Part shown: positions 50,695-60,100 of the stretch, piece after piece
Numbering within the stretch: the stretch's first letter is position 1
Layout of the letters: every line of letters starts with the position of its first letter
Assembly (NCBI GenBank): GCA_002696035.1
Contig: NZQV01000026.1
Coordinates: 434,001-498,000 of the forward strand
Length of the DNA: 64,000 nt
Reading direction: 5' to 3'
Source: Balneola sp.
Lineage (GTDB): Bacteria > Bacteroidota > Rhodothermia > Balneolales > Balneolaceae
The notes under the pieces: generated by a model
Databases searched by the model: none
Seen by the model: the letters and a program-made list of their open reading frames with translations, nothing else
What the model was told of the DNA's origin: nothing
Made by a program: the position numbers and the translations under genes

Positions 50695-51975
50695 ATGATA
50701 AAATATGCAGGGTTCCTTTTTGTTAGCCTCTTTTTGATGATGTCTTGTAAAAGTACGGAAGAATTTACCGGTTTCTCGTACGACCCTCCCAATGTAACCA
50801 ATACCACCGACAAGGAGATCACTATTCAGCCCAAAAGAATTATTGGTGCCGGCGATCCCAAAGTGTGGATCAGTAATGAATTTGAGGGCGCACGGGTGAA
50901 TGACTTTTATGCCGTAAATGACAGTTTGTTTGAAGTATTCATTGAGCCGGAAAATGCTCCCATCAACAACAGCCCCTGGTATGCGTTCAAGATCTGGAGC
51001 GATACGGTCCGGATGGCTGAAATCAGAATGAACTATATGGATGCCCGTCACCGGTACGTTCCAAAGTTACTTAGTTGGGTTGAGCCGGATAGCAGCTGGC
51101 AACAGCAAATGGAGTTGCCGGTGGAATACGACTCAGCAGCAGCGACTGCTACTTTTGAAATACTTCTTGCCCCGGATCCTGTAATAATAAGTGCCCAGCC
51201 GTTACATACTTCCTCTTTGTTAACCAATGAACTGAAACAACGCGATGTATTAGAAAAAAGTTTTACGGAAATTCGGAAAGCCGGGAGATCTAAACTTGGT
51301 CGCACCATCTGGGAGCTGGAGATCACCGAAACATCACCGGAACAAAAAGCACCGGTGCTGGCCATTGTTGGGCGGCAACATCCGCCAGAAGTGACAGGAT
51401 ATCTGGCTTCCCTGTACTTTCTGGAGGAGCTTGCTTCCGATTCGGAGCTGGCAGCGCGTTTCCGGCAAACCTTTGTGATTAAAGCTTTTCCTTTGCTGAA
51501 TCCGGATGGAGCCGATATGGGGCACTGGCGGCATAATGCAGGCGGCATTGATCTGAATCGTGACTGGGAGAATTTCAATCAGCCCGAGACCAGAGCCGTC
51601 CGGGATGCGCTGCTTCCACTTAAAGAAAATGAAAGCCGCGAACTGTTTTATGGCATCGATTTCCATTCAACCAATGAAAACATTTTCTACCCGATCGATG
51701 AAGAAGTGAAAACAGCGCCGGACAATATCACCCAAAAATGGACGGAAATGGTGCAGGCATCTAATCCGGATGTAACGTTCAGCATAGAGGAATTTGATAC
51801 TTCTTCGCCCATCGCAAAAAATTGGTTCTATCATAAATTTGGGATCGATGCGGTTACCTATGAAGTAGATGATGGAATTGATAGAGAAACGCTGGAAAAG
51901 GTTTCGCGCTCAGCGGCCAGGTCGCTTATGGAATTGTTATTGCAGGAATGGCAGAAAACAGCTGTTGAAAACTAA
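50695..51975 (+). CDS. M14-family zinc carboxypeptidase-like lipoprotein
   Basis: 426 residues. Lipoprotein signal with lipobox MMSC. An N-terminal beta-sandwich (about 25-185) precedes an M14 peptidase domain. The zinc ligands are H229 and E232 (RQHPPEVTG) and H324 (DFHSTNE); NAGGIDLNRDW holds the substrate-binding Asn/Arg, and E390 in TYEVDDGI is the catalytic glutamate. All needed residues are kept, so it is probably active, removing C-terminal or cell-wall residues at the outer face. Starts ATG 50695, divergent from tamA with 81 bp between. Confidence 0.9.
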   Translation: MIKYAGFLFVSLFLMMSCKSTEEFTGFSYDPPNVTNTTDKEITIQPKRIIGAGDPKVWISNEFEGARVNDFYAVNDSLFEVFIEPENAPINNSPWYAFKIWSDTVRMAEIRMNYMDARHRYVPKLLSWVEPDSSWQQQMELPVEYDSAAATATFEILLAPDPVIISAQPLHTSSLLTNELKQRDVLEKSFTEIRKAGRSKLGRTIWELEITETSPEQKAPVLAIVGRQHPPEVTGYLASLYFLEELASDSELAARFRQTFVIKAFPLLNPDGADMGHWRHNAGGIDLNRDWENFNQPETRAVRDALLPLKENESRELFYGIDFHSTNENIFYPIDEEVKTAPDNITQKWTEMVQASNPDVTFSIEEFDTSSPIAKNWFYHKFGIDAVTYEVDDGIDRETLEKVSRSAARSLMELLLQEWQKTAVEN

Positions 51976-52012
51976 CTTAGGGATACACATATTTCCAAAA
52001 AAGGAAACGGTT

Positions 52013-52483
52013 ATGGATATGGCAATGAAAAGTTCTCAAATTTTGATGGAAGGAATACAAAACTGGAAGCTGCGACTGGTGTTAAGCGCACTTTTGTGCA
52101 TAATGGGGTTGGCAGGACTTATAAGTATGGCGCTCGGCACGTTCGTTGACCTCACCGTTGTGGATAAATCCATTGTGAGCATTGCGATCTTTATGGTGGG
52201 CACGCCGGCCTACCTGATCGCCAGCAAACTGGGGAAAGTAGATGAATATACCATTGCCGGTTTTTTGAACGAAAGTCTGCAGGAAGTTCAGGGAGATGCG
52301 GAAGTGCTGGTGCGAAAAGAAGAAGAACTTGATGAAGTCGAACGCACACGCCGCGAGCAGCTTGAGGACTTTTTCACCGAGAATCCCCTGTACAACTATC
52401 TGCCCGACAAGCCGGTAAAGCAGGCTTACATCTTATTTGTGATTTCTTTAATAGGTAGTTTTGGAATTTGGTACATGGGTTAA
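52013..52483 (+). CDS. Unknown membrane protein with cytoplasmic coiled segment
   Basis: 156 residues from ATG 52013, chosen for the AAGGAAA ribosome site just upstream; the frame is open 48 codons further into the peptidase gene. Two helices near the N-terminus (about 18-40 and 53-75) and one at the very end (about 137-154) surround a charged, helical middle (EVQGDAEVLVRKEEELDEVERTRREQLEDFF). I recognise no family. Its stop overlaps the convergent fumarylacetoacetase stop by 4 nt. Confidence 0.65.
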   Translation: MDMAMKSSQILMEGIQNWKLRLVLSALLCIMGLAGLISMALGTFVDLTVVDKSIVSIAIFMVGTPAYLIASKLGKVDEYTIAGFLNESLQEVQGDAEVLVRKEEELDEVERTRREQLEDFFTENPLYNYLPDKPVKQAYILFVISLIGSFGIWYMG

Positions 52484-53736
52484 ACAGCCGGTAGAATTCT
52501 TCCTTTCACTTCCCCGAAGCCTACCCGATATCCATCTCCCTGTGCAAAACCGGTGAGCGAAATTTTGTCACCGTCTTCCAGAAATGTTCGCTTTTCTCCT
52601 GAAGGCAGTTCAATGGGCTTGGTGCCATTCCATGCCAACTCAAGCAGACTTCCATAACTGTCTTCTTCTTTGCCGCTAATGGTGCCGGAGCCATAAAGGT
52701 CTCCTGGCTGAACGTTACATCCATTTACGGTGTGATGAGCGAGCTGCTGAGATATGGTCCAGTACAGATCTTTGTAGTTAGTTTCAGAAATTTTGAATGG
52801 GTGCTCCATCTTTGAAGACTGAATATATGCTTCAAGCTGTATATCGAAAGTGGTGGGATTTAGTTGAGACAGATACTCCAATGGTTTTGGGGATTGTTCC
52901 GGAGCCGGCGTTCGAAATGGTTCCAGTGCTTCCAGTGATACGATCCATGGAGAAATGGTGGTAGCCCAGTTCTTGGCCAAAAAAGGCCCCAGTGGCTGGT
53001 ATTCCCATTTCTGGATATCGCGGGCACTCCAGTCGTTCAAAAGCACCAATCCGAAAATATGCGACTCCGCTTCATCCACAGAAATACGCTCTCCAAGTTT
53101 ATTTCCCGGACCGGTGATGAAGCCCATTTCGAGTTCAAAGTCGAGCCGCTCGGAAGCTTGAAACACCGGATTATCAGCGCCGTTTGGTAAAACTTGTCCT
53201 TTGGGGCGATGGATGTCGGTCCCGCTGACCACAATAGAACTTGCTCTTCCGTGATAGCCGACCGGCAGGTGTTTCCAATTCGGCTTCAGGGCATTTTCAG
53301 GATCGCGGAACATGCTGCCTACATTTTGGGCATGGTTTTCGGAGGAATAGAAATCAGTGTAATCTCCAATTTGTACGGGCAGCATCATCTCTGCTTCATC
53401 ACGTTTTTTGAAAACCTGTTCGCGCAGCAGCTCATCATCGCGCAATTCAGGATTGTCTTCAGATAGCAATAGCTGCAATCGCTGACGGGCTTCCGTCCAT
53501 GCCGGTTTACCCAGGCTCAAAAAGAAGTTCAGGGTAGAATCCTGAAAGGCGAACTGGTCTCGCAGGTTCGGCCCATCGAAAAAACCCTCCTCATCCAAAA
53601 CAAAAAGATCGATTATGTGATCTCCAATGGCAGAGCAGAGGTGAATATCACCTGATTCGGATCTATAAGCACCATACGGTAAATTCTGAATTGAGAAATG
53701 AGAATCCGGCTCAACAGGGATGAATGATCTCAGCAT
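52480..53736 (-). CDS. fahA: Fumarylacetoacetase
   Basis: 418 residues from ATG 53736 (a longer frame starts at 53769). Last step of tyrosine and homogentisate degradation: fumarylacetoacetate to fumarate and acetoacetate. The small N-terminal domain (SFIPVEPDSHFSIQNLPYG) and large beta-roll are both complete. The Ca/Mg and substrate site is in FYSSENHAQNVG, LDFELEMGFITG, LVLLNDWSARDIQKWEYQPLGPFLAKN and GNCNVQPGDLYGSGTISG-like (HTVNGCNVQPGDLYGSG). Length equals the mammalian-type enzyme. No other tyrosine-degradation gene is in the window. Convergent with the unknown membrane protein gene, overlapping by 4 nt. Confidence 0.95.
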   Translation of the reverse strand: MLRSFIPVEPDSHFSIQNLPYGAYRSESGDIHLCSAIGDHIIDLFVLDEEGFFDGPNLRDQFAFQDSTLNFFLSLGKPAWTEARQRLQLLLSEDNPELRDDELLREQVFKKRDEAEMMLPVQIGDYTDFYSSENHAQNVGSMFRDPENALKPNWKHLPVGYHGRASSIVVSGTDIHRPKGQVLPNGADNPVFQASERLDFELEMGFITGPGNKLGERISVDEAESHIFGLVLLNDWSARDIQKWEYQPLGPFLAKNWATTISPWIVSLEALEPFRTPAPEQSPKPLEYLSQLNPTTFDIQLEAYIQSSKMEHPFKISETNYKDLYWTISQQLAHHTVNGCNVQPGDLYGSGTISGKEEDSYGSLLELAWNGTKPIELPSGEKRTFLEDGDKISLTGFAQGDGYRVGFGEVKGRILPAV

Positions 53737-53885
53737 AAAAAGTGGGTTTGTTTGTGGGATTATACGCATCCTTGGGCAGTCGTGAAACAGGATCGCTAAA
53801 ACAGGAAAACGCTCAAAAATTGCTTATTTCCCTGTTTTAGCATTTATTCTAACTAATCAGCTAAAATTACACCATACAAGCAATT

Positions 53886-54173
53886 ATGACAAAATCGGAG
53901 GTATTAAAACAGTTATCGGAAGAGCTCGACCTTACGCAAAACGAAACGGAAGAACTCTATGATAGTTTTGTAAGCGGACTCACCACATTGCTGTCTAAGA
54001 ATAAGGGGTTTACGCTGCCGGGTTTTGGGAGTTTTCATGCGGAAGTTCGTCCCGAGCACAAATCATACAATCCGCATTACGAGCAGATGATGAAGATCCC
54101 GCCCAAAAAAGTGGTGCATTTCAACCAAAGCAGCACCCTGAAGGAAGAAATTAACGGAGAAGGCGATGAGTGA
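53886..54173 (+). CDS. HU-family DNA-binding protein
   Basis: 95 residues. The N-terminal helices (SEVLKQLSEELDLTQNETEELYDSF) and the GFTLPGFGSF loop before the beta-arm are those of HU/IHF proteins. The arm has VRPEHKSYNPHYEQMMKIPPKKVVHF, where the normal RxxxNPxT is changed to a KSYNPHY form. It likely bends or coats DNA as a dimer. Its stop overlaps the start of the next gene by 8 nt; the product of that gene has the same HU fold plus a membrane anchor, so the two may form a heterodimer. Confidence 0.88.
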   Translation: MTKSEVLKQLSEELDLTQNETEELYDSFVSGLTTLLSKNKGFTLPGFGSFHAEVRPEHKSYNPHYEQMMKIPPKKVVHFNQSSTLKEEINGEGDE

Positions 54174-55164
54174 AAAAGTAACCTACGGCGAAATAATTGA
54201 AGCACTTTCCCGCAAAACCGGGTTCAGCAAAAACAAAAGTGAAGCCTTTTCCAAAGCACTTATTGCGCAAATAAAACAAGAGCTGGAGGAAACGGGAAAA
54301 GCATCCATCACCAATTTCGGAAGTTTTAAGGTGAAGGAAGTTGCCGCGCGACAGGGACAGAATCCCCAAACCGGAGAGCCGATCACTATTCCGGCTCACA
54401 AACGGGTGACATTCAGCCCATACAAAGCTCTCCGCGAAACCGTGAATGCCAAATATGCCCATCTTGAATCGGAATTGGTGGAGGAAGAGGATCAACCAAA
54501 AAAGGCAGAACCTGTGGTGGCCGAACACAAAGCTGAGGAACCCAAAAGATCTTTTACGCCCGGATTGCCGCAAAAAAGAAAAAGCGGAAACAGCAACATG
54601 GTGATCATGATGGTGGCGGTGCTTGTGCTCGCTGTAGTTGCGATAGCTTCTGCATGGTTCTTTATGAACTCGGGAGAAGAGGATATTGCTTCCCGGCAAA
54701 CCCAGCCTCCGGTTCAAAATGAGCAGCCTGTGCAAAATGTGACTTCTGAAGAAGAAACTGAGAAGGATGAGGTGCAGAGTACGGCCAATGCCGAAATGCA
54801 AGAACAGTCTTCCTCAGAAGTAACCGCTGCCAAGAATAGCATGGCAATGGAATCGTACACGGTAAAACCCAACGAATGGTACTGGGTGATCTCCAATAAG
54901 GTATACGGAAATCCGCATTTCTGGCCCCTGATATTTCAGCAGAATTTTAGTGCTGAACATCATCCCGATTCTTTAGAAGAAAATACGACGCTATCTGTTC
55001 CGCAGCTTCAGGGTTCGGCCGGAAACCTCACCAAAAGCGATTATAAAAACCTTTTTGAAGCGGCTATGATGGTTTCCGAAGCCTATCATAATGCAGGATT
55101 AGAAGGCAAGGCTTTTGAATACGCCCGATATTCTCGTCAGTGGGAAAAAGCGGCTAAGGAGTAA
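54166..55164 (+). CDS. Membrane-anchored HU-domain protein with LysM-like tail
   Basis: 332 residues with an unusual domain order. Residues 1-95 are a complete HU domain (SRKTGFSKNKSEAFSKALI, GKASITNFGSFKVKEVAARQGQ, NPQTGEPITIPAHKRVTF), with the canonical DNA-arm motif. An acidic linker follows, then a basic patch (PQKRKSGN) and one transmembrane helix (about 144-167), putting the HU part in the cytoplasm. Beyond the membrane is a Gln/Glu-rich spacer and a LysM-like module (about 230-281, SYTVKPNEWYWVISNKVYG, HFWPLIFQQN). It could tether DNA to the membrane and cell wall. Translated after the HU gene with an 8-nt overlap. Confidence 0.87.
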   Translation: MSEKVTYGEIIEALSRKTGFSKNKSEAFSKALIAQIKQELEETGKASITNFGSFKVKEVAARQGQNPQTGEPITIPAHKRVTFSPYKALRETVNAKYAHLESELVEEEDQPKKAEPVVAEHKAEEPKRSFTPGLPQKRKSGNSNMVIMMVAVLVLAVVAIASAWFFMNSGEEDIASRQTQPPVQNEQPVQNVTSEEETEKDEVQSTANAEMQEQSSSEVTAAKNSMAMESYTVKPNEWYWVISNKVYGNPHFWPLIFQQNFSAEHHPDSLEENTTLSVPQLQGSAGNLTKSDYKNLFEAAMMVSEAYHNAGLEGKAFEYARYSRQWEKAAKE

Positions 55165-55171
55165 AACGGGA

Positions 55172-56308
55172 TTACATGGTAACCAGATCTAGCAAAATGG
55201 CATCGGCGATCTTGAGTCCGGCGGTAGTAAGCTGAATCCGTTCGCTGAGTATTGCTTTTCCCTGCTTCTCCAGGTTTTGCAGATACTGTTCTTGCTTTGG
55301 GTTGAAGGTGAATTGGTAACGCGATTTAAGGTCTTTCTGGGAAATTCCGGCGCGGGTGCGCAGTCCAAGCATTAGTCGTTCTTCGGCTAAAGCATCCATG
55401 TCGAGGTGTTCTTCCTCAAAAGGGTTGTTCCAGTTGCCGGAAAGAAATTTCTTCAAGTTTGATTCATTACTCCACCGGTGGGCAGATCTTTCATCTTCAT
55501 CCCACCAGAACGAATGCGCGCCCGGACCCAGCCCCAGGTAATTTACATGCTCCCAATAATTGGAATTGTGAATAGCTTCTTTCCCCGGTTTTGCATAATT
55601 GCTAACCTCGTATTGCTGTATCCCCGCATTTCCCAGCTTTTCTACCACCAGATCAAAATGACGGGCTACTGTATCATCTTGTGGCGGCGCGATGCGACCT
55701 AATTCTACTTGCTTCCCAAGTCGTGTTTGTGGTTCTACAGTCAGAGAGTAGGCGGAAATATGGGGCGGATCAAACTCCAGGATGGTATTGATATCTTGCT
55801 CCAGTGATTCCAGAGACTGCCCCGGATTTCCATAAATAAGATCTACCGTGAACACGTCAAAATCGGATGCCTTTAGCAACTCCAGGCATCGCAGGGCTTC
55901 ATCTGAAGTATGCGCACGATGCATGAAATTAAGAAGCTCTGGGTTGAAGGTTTGTACGCCCATGCTGGCGCGATTGACTCCGGCGGATTTCAAGCCAGAC
56001 AAGAGATCTTTGGTCACGTCATCGGGATTCATTTCCAGGGTGATCTCTACCGTATCTACCGTAAATACATCATGGATCGCATCTAAAATAGACTCAACTT
56101 GTGAAGGAGTGAGCAGAGAGGGCGTGCCTCCACCAAAGTAGATGGTTTGGATGGGTTCTGTAGTAAATCGTGTGTTTTCTTTGGAATGAATTTCACGGAT
56201 CAGCTTATCCACAAAGTCCTGTTTATACTCCTGTCGGGTCACGAAATAGAAGTCGCAATACGAGCAGGCCTGTTTACAAAAAGGAATGTGGAGATAAAGA
56301 CCGCTCAT
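55172..56308 (-). CDS. hemW: HemW-type radical SAM protein (heme chaperone, CPO-like)
   Basis: 378 residues. The [4Fe-4S] cluster site is CKQACSYCDF (C11, C15 and C18) near the start. Later motifs include TIYFGGGTPSLL, LEMNPDDVTKDLL, RASMGVQTFNPELL and LIYGNPGQSLE, and the HemW C-terminal domain (LMLGLRTRAGIS, FNPKQEQYLQNLEK). HemW proteins look like oxygen-independent coproporphyrinogen oxidase but bind heme and lack the true HemN extra N-terminal and cysteine features (CxxxCxxC only, no fourth Cys in CxC). Best read as HemW and not HemN. ATG 56308. Confidence 0.9.
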   Translation of the reverse strand: MSGLYLHIPFCKQACSYCDFYFVTRQEYKQDFVDKLIREIHSKENTRFTTEPIQTIYFGGGTPSLLTPSQVESILDAIHDVFTVDTVEITLEMNPDDVTKDLLSGLKSAGVNRASMGVQTFNPELLNFMHRAHTSDEALRCLELLKASDFDVFTVDLIYGNPGQSLESLEQDINTILEFDPPHISAYSLTVEPQTRLGKQVELGRIAPPQDDTVARHFDLVVEKLGNAGIQQYEVSNYAKPGKEAIHNSNYWEHVNYLGLGPGAHSFWWDEDERSAHRWSNESNLKKFLSGNWNNPFEEEHLDMDALAEERLMLGLRTRAGISQKDLKSRYQFTFNPKQEQYLQNLEKQGKAILSERIQLTTAGLKIADAILLDLVTM

Positions 56309-56325
56309 AGAAATGCTTAATTATA

Positions 56326-56369
56326 AATGCTAAATGTTGAATGGACTGAACCATTTAACATTTAGCATT
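56326..56369 (-). terminator. Hairpin after the gamma carbonic anhydrase gene
   Basis: AATGCTAAATGTT (56326-56338) and AACATTTAGCATT (56357-56369) are exact complements about 13 nt past the stop of the 56382 gene. The same AATGCTAAATGTTGA sequence appears once more near 57000, so this is also a small repeat. Confidence 0.65.
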
Positions 56370-56381
56370 CAACATTTAAAA

Positions 56382-56924
56382 TTACTTCGTGTAGAAAGGG
56401 TTTTGGTCGTAGGTGTCTTTTTGTTGGTAGGCGCGGGAGTATTTGACGTAATTGGCTGCATATTTTGGGATAGAAGCCAATTCTTCATCGGTTAGTTTGC
56501 GGGCTTTTTTAGCGGGGGAGCCCATGTACATATAGCCGCTTTCCAGGGTTTTGCCGGGAGGAACCAGTGTGCCTGCCGCAACGATCACGTCCGGCTCGAT
56601 CACAACTTCATCAAGAATGGTAGCATTGATGCCGATCAGCACCCGGTCTTTGATGGTACATCCGTGCACAACTGCTCCGTGACCGATGGTTACTTCATTG
56701 CCTATAACAGTCGGGCCGGTTTGATTCATCACGTGAATACAAACGTTATCCTGCACGTTACTTTGTTCCCCGATCTGAATGTAATTCACATCTCCGCGAA
56801 TGGTTACGTTGAACCATACGCTGCTTTCGGAGCCCAGCGTTACATCACCAATAATGTCAGCACTAGGGGCCACAAAGTTAGTTTCATCAAATTGGGGAGT
56901 TTGCTTAAGGAATTCGTAGATCAT
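56382..56924 (-). CDS. Gamma carbonic anhydrase-like left-handed beta-helix protein
   Basis: 180 residues from ATG 56924; the frame extends upstream but MIYEFLKQTPQFD begins the normal fold. Hexapeptide repeats (SADIIGDVTLG, VWFNVTIRGDVNYIQIG, TVIGNEVTIGHGAVVHGCTIKDRVLIGINATILDEVVI is read here as the coil series) form a left-handed beta-helix. The likely zinc histidines are in CIHVMN and TIGHGAVVHG. YrdA/CaiE-type members often bind metal but have weak or no carbonic anhydrase activity. The C-terminal helix (LTDEELASIPKYAANYVKYSRAY) fits the family. It reads toward hemW, with a hairpin in between. Confidence 0.9.
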   Translation of the reverse strand: MIYEFLKQTPQFDETNFVAPSADIIGDVTLGSESSVWFNVTIRGDVNYIQIGEQSNVQDNVCIHVMNQTGPTVIGNEVTIGHGAVVHGCTIKDRVLIGINATILDEVVIEPDVIVAAGTLVPPGKTLESGYMYMGSPAKKARKLTDEELASIPKYAANYVKYSRAYQQKDTYDQNPFYTK

Positions 56925-57129
56925 GAATAAAGGCTTGGTGAATTTTTGACTGATATAAAGGTAGGGAGAAAAGAGATGCAATATCCAATGGGTAATGTTG
57001 AATGCTAAATGTTGATTAGAAAAGCCCTTCACTTCTCAAGCTCACAAAATTATATCCGGCTATGATCACGTGGTCATCTACCGGAAGGGAAATAATATTC
57101 CGCAAATAACAGAGACTTGATTCATTTAT

Positions 57130-57143
57130 TGTAAGCGCTTACA
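57130..57143. promoter_or_regulatory. Perfect LacI-family operator upstream of the alpha-amylase gene
   Basis: TGTAAGCGCTTACA is a perfect 14-bp palindrome with the central CG typical of LacI/CcpA/MalR-type sites. It ends 26 bp before the ATG at 57170, over the expected promoter. It would make the gene sugar-responsive. The regulator is not in the window. Confidence 0.8.
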
Positions 57144-57169
57144 TTATTCGAGGATATTTTTTTAGATTT

Positions 57170-60100
57170 ATGAGAAATGTTAGTGGATATAATTTAATGA
57201 AGCATATAAGTGAAAGTGTTCTGCATAAAAGGTGTGGGTATAAGCTAAATTTGTTTAGGTGGGTACTGTTGTTATCCGTAGCATTAATGGGTTTCAATAA
57301 TACTGCATGGGCTCAGGTTTCCTCTGATCCTGTCTTCCCAACAGAAGGGCAGGCGTTGACCATTTATTTCGACGCTACTGAAGGAAACGCAGGCTTGGAA
57401 GGGTTTACCGAAGAAGTCTATGTTCACACGGGAGTCATTACCGATGAAAGTACAGAAGGAGATCTGACAGACTGGAAATATGTAATCGCGGAATGGGAGC
57501 AAAATATTCCCAAAGCCAAACTTACACGTATTGATACGGATCTATATCAACTGACAATTTCTGACATCAGGGAATATTATGGGGTACCGGAAGGCGAAGA
57601 AATTCTGAAACTTGCAATGGTTTTCAGAAGTTCCAATGGGGAGCTGGAGGGAAAGGGAGAAAATGGCACTGATCTTTTTATCGATCTATATAAGCCTGGA
57701 GTTCATGTTCGCTTTCAGAACCCAATGAAAGAGACAACCGTTTTAAATTTAAATGAATCGTTGGGTATTGAAGTTGCTGGAGCTGCAATTGGATCAAGCC
57801 TCGCAAGTATTCAGTTATTTGAAGATGGAACGGAAGTCGCTTCTAGTAATGAGACCTCTCTTAGTTATACGGCTACAGCTTCTTCAACAGGCCTTGCAGA
57901 ACTAATGGCGGTTTCGTCTAATACTTCTGGAATTCGGGATACGGCGTATACTTATTATCTGGTTCCTGATGAAGTTCAGGATATGCCAAGGCCTGGAGGT
58001 GTCACAGAAGGTATTCATTATAATTCGGCTGACCCTACTAAAGTCACGTTGTCTTTGTTGGCTCCCTATAAAAACAGGGTGTATGTAATTGGTGAATTTA
58101 ATGATTGGCAGGTTCGTCCCGAATACCAGATGAAGCGGGATGTACGGGGGAATCAGGAAATATATTGGTGGATCGAGATCGATGGATTGGAGCCTGGTAA
58201 AGAATATGCCTTTCAATATTTAGTGGATGAAAGTATTCGCATTGCCGACCCATACTCAGAAAAAGTACTTCACCCTGATGATGCCTGGATCAATGAAGAT
58301 GCGGAGGCCTATCCCGGGTTGAAGCCGTACCCTAATGGAAAAACCACAGAGTACGTGTCGGTTCTTCAAACCAATAAACCGGAATTCAACTGGACCGATG
58401 ACGACTGGACGCGCCCTGATAAAGAAGATCTGGTGATCTATGAATTATTGGTTCGAGACTTTAGCGAAAATCATGACTTTGCCACCGTCATTGATTCTCT
58501 CGACTATCTGGAACGGCTTGGAGTGAATGCCATCGAGTTGTTGCCGGTAAACGAGTTTGAAGGAAATCAAAGTTGGGGCTATAACCCGGCATTTTATTTT
58601 GCACCCGATAGATATTACGGACCTTCTAAAGATCTCAAAAGATTGGTGAATGAAGCACACAATCGAGGTATAGCAGTGATTTTAGATGCCGTTTATAATC
58701 ATTCCTTTGGTCAGTCTCCTATGGTTAGGTTGTACAATGAAGGCAATTATGGCGCCCCTACATCACAGAATATTTGGTTCAATACCACCGCGCGGCATCC
58801 TTTTAATGTGGGCTACGATTTTGATCACGAAAGTATCTATACCCAGCGGTTTATTGATCGGGTCAATAAATACTGGCTCGAAGAATATCATATTGACGGC
58901 TATCGATATGATCTGAGTAAGGGGTTTACCCAAAATTTTAGCGGTGATGTTGGCGCGTGGAATCAGTACGATCAGTCGCGTGTGAATCTGCTCACAAGAA
59001 TGAAAGATAAGGTCCGGGAATACGACCCTGATGCATACCTGATACTGGAACACCTGGGTAATAATGATGAAGAAAAAGTACTGGCCGATAATGGGTTCAT
59101 GCTTTGGGGGATCATGCATAATGAGTTTAAAGAAGCTACGCTGGGTTTTGATGGGAACTTGGACAGAACCTCATATCAGACCCGTGACTGGAATGATCCT
59201 CACCTGGTGGGCTATATGGAAAGTCACGACGAAGAGCGAATTATGGTTGAACTTGAAAATTATGGAAATTCGGTAGGTGGATATAGCACAAAGAATGAGA
59301 AAACTGCATTAAACCGGATGAAACTGGCCCATGCGTTCTTGTTTACAATTCCGGGCCCTAAAATGATATGGCAATTCGGAGAGTTAGGGTATGACTACTC
59401 TATAAATTATTGTACAGATGGCACTGTAAACCCGGATTGCAGAACCGGTGACAAACCTATTCGCTGGGATTATAGAGATGATCCCGACCGTTATCGGCTA
59501 TATCGAACGATGAGCGAGCTCATAAAGCTAAAAACATCCCAACCAGCTTTCAGTACCAATGATTTTGCCCTGGATGTGGGCGGGAAACAAAAACGTATCT
59601 TACTGCGGTCTGCAAATGATGTGCAACTCCTGGGGAATTTTGATGTTGTAAGTTCAACGGTTCAGCCCTATGTGCATAACTCTGGATCGGGCAAATGGTG
59701 GTACGAGTATTTTTCTGGAGATTCTTTGCAGATAAGTGAGAGCAGCCCACCATCATTGAACCTGGAGCCGGGAGAATTCCGCCTGTATTCTACACAGAAA
59801 ATGGGGCAGGCTGCACCGGGTCTTCTAAATGAGCGCCTACCTAAGATTTCACTTTCTTCGGGTGCTTTGAACTTTCAGGAAGTTCAGGGAGAGGGTACAA
59901 CCCCTTATGAAAAAACATTTACGATCACGAATTCCGGAAGTGCATCACTGGTCATAACCGACATCATTAGTTTTAGCTCAACGTTTTCGGTTTCACCTAC
60001 AAGTGCAACTGTTGATGCAGGCGAGGATCTGATACTCACCGTTTCTTTCAACCCAACCAGCATTGGAAGTTATAATGACACTTTTACCATTGAATCCGTA

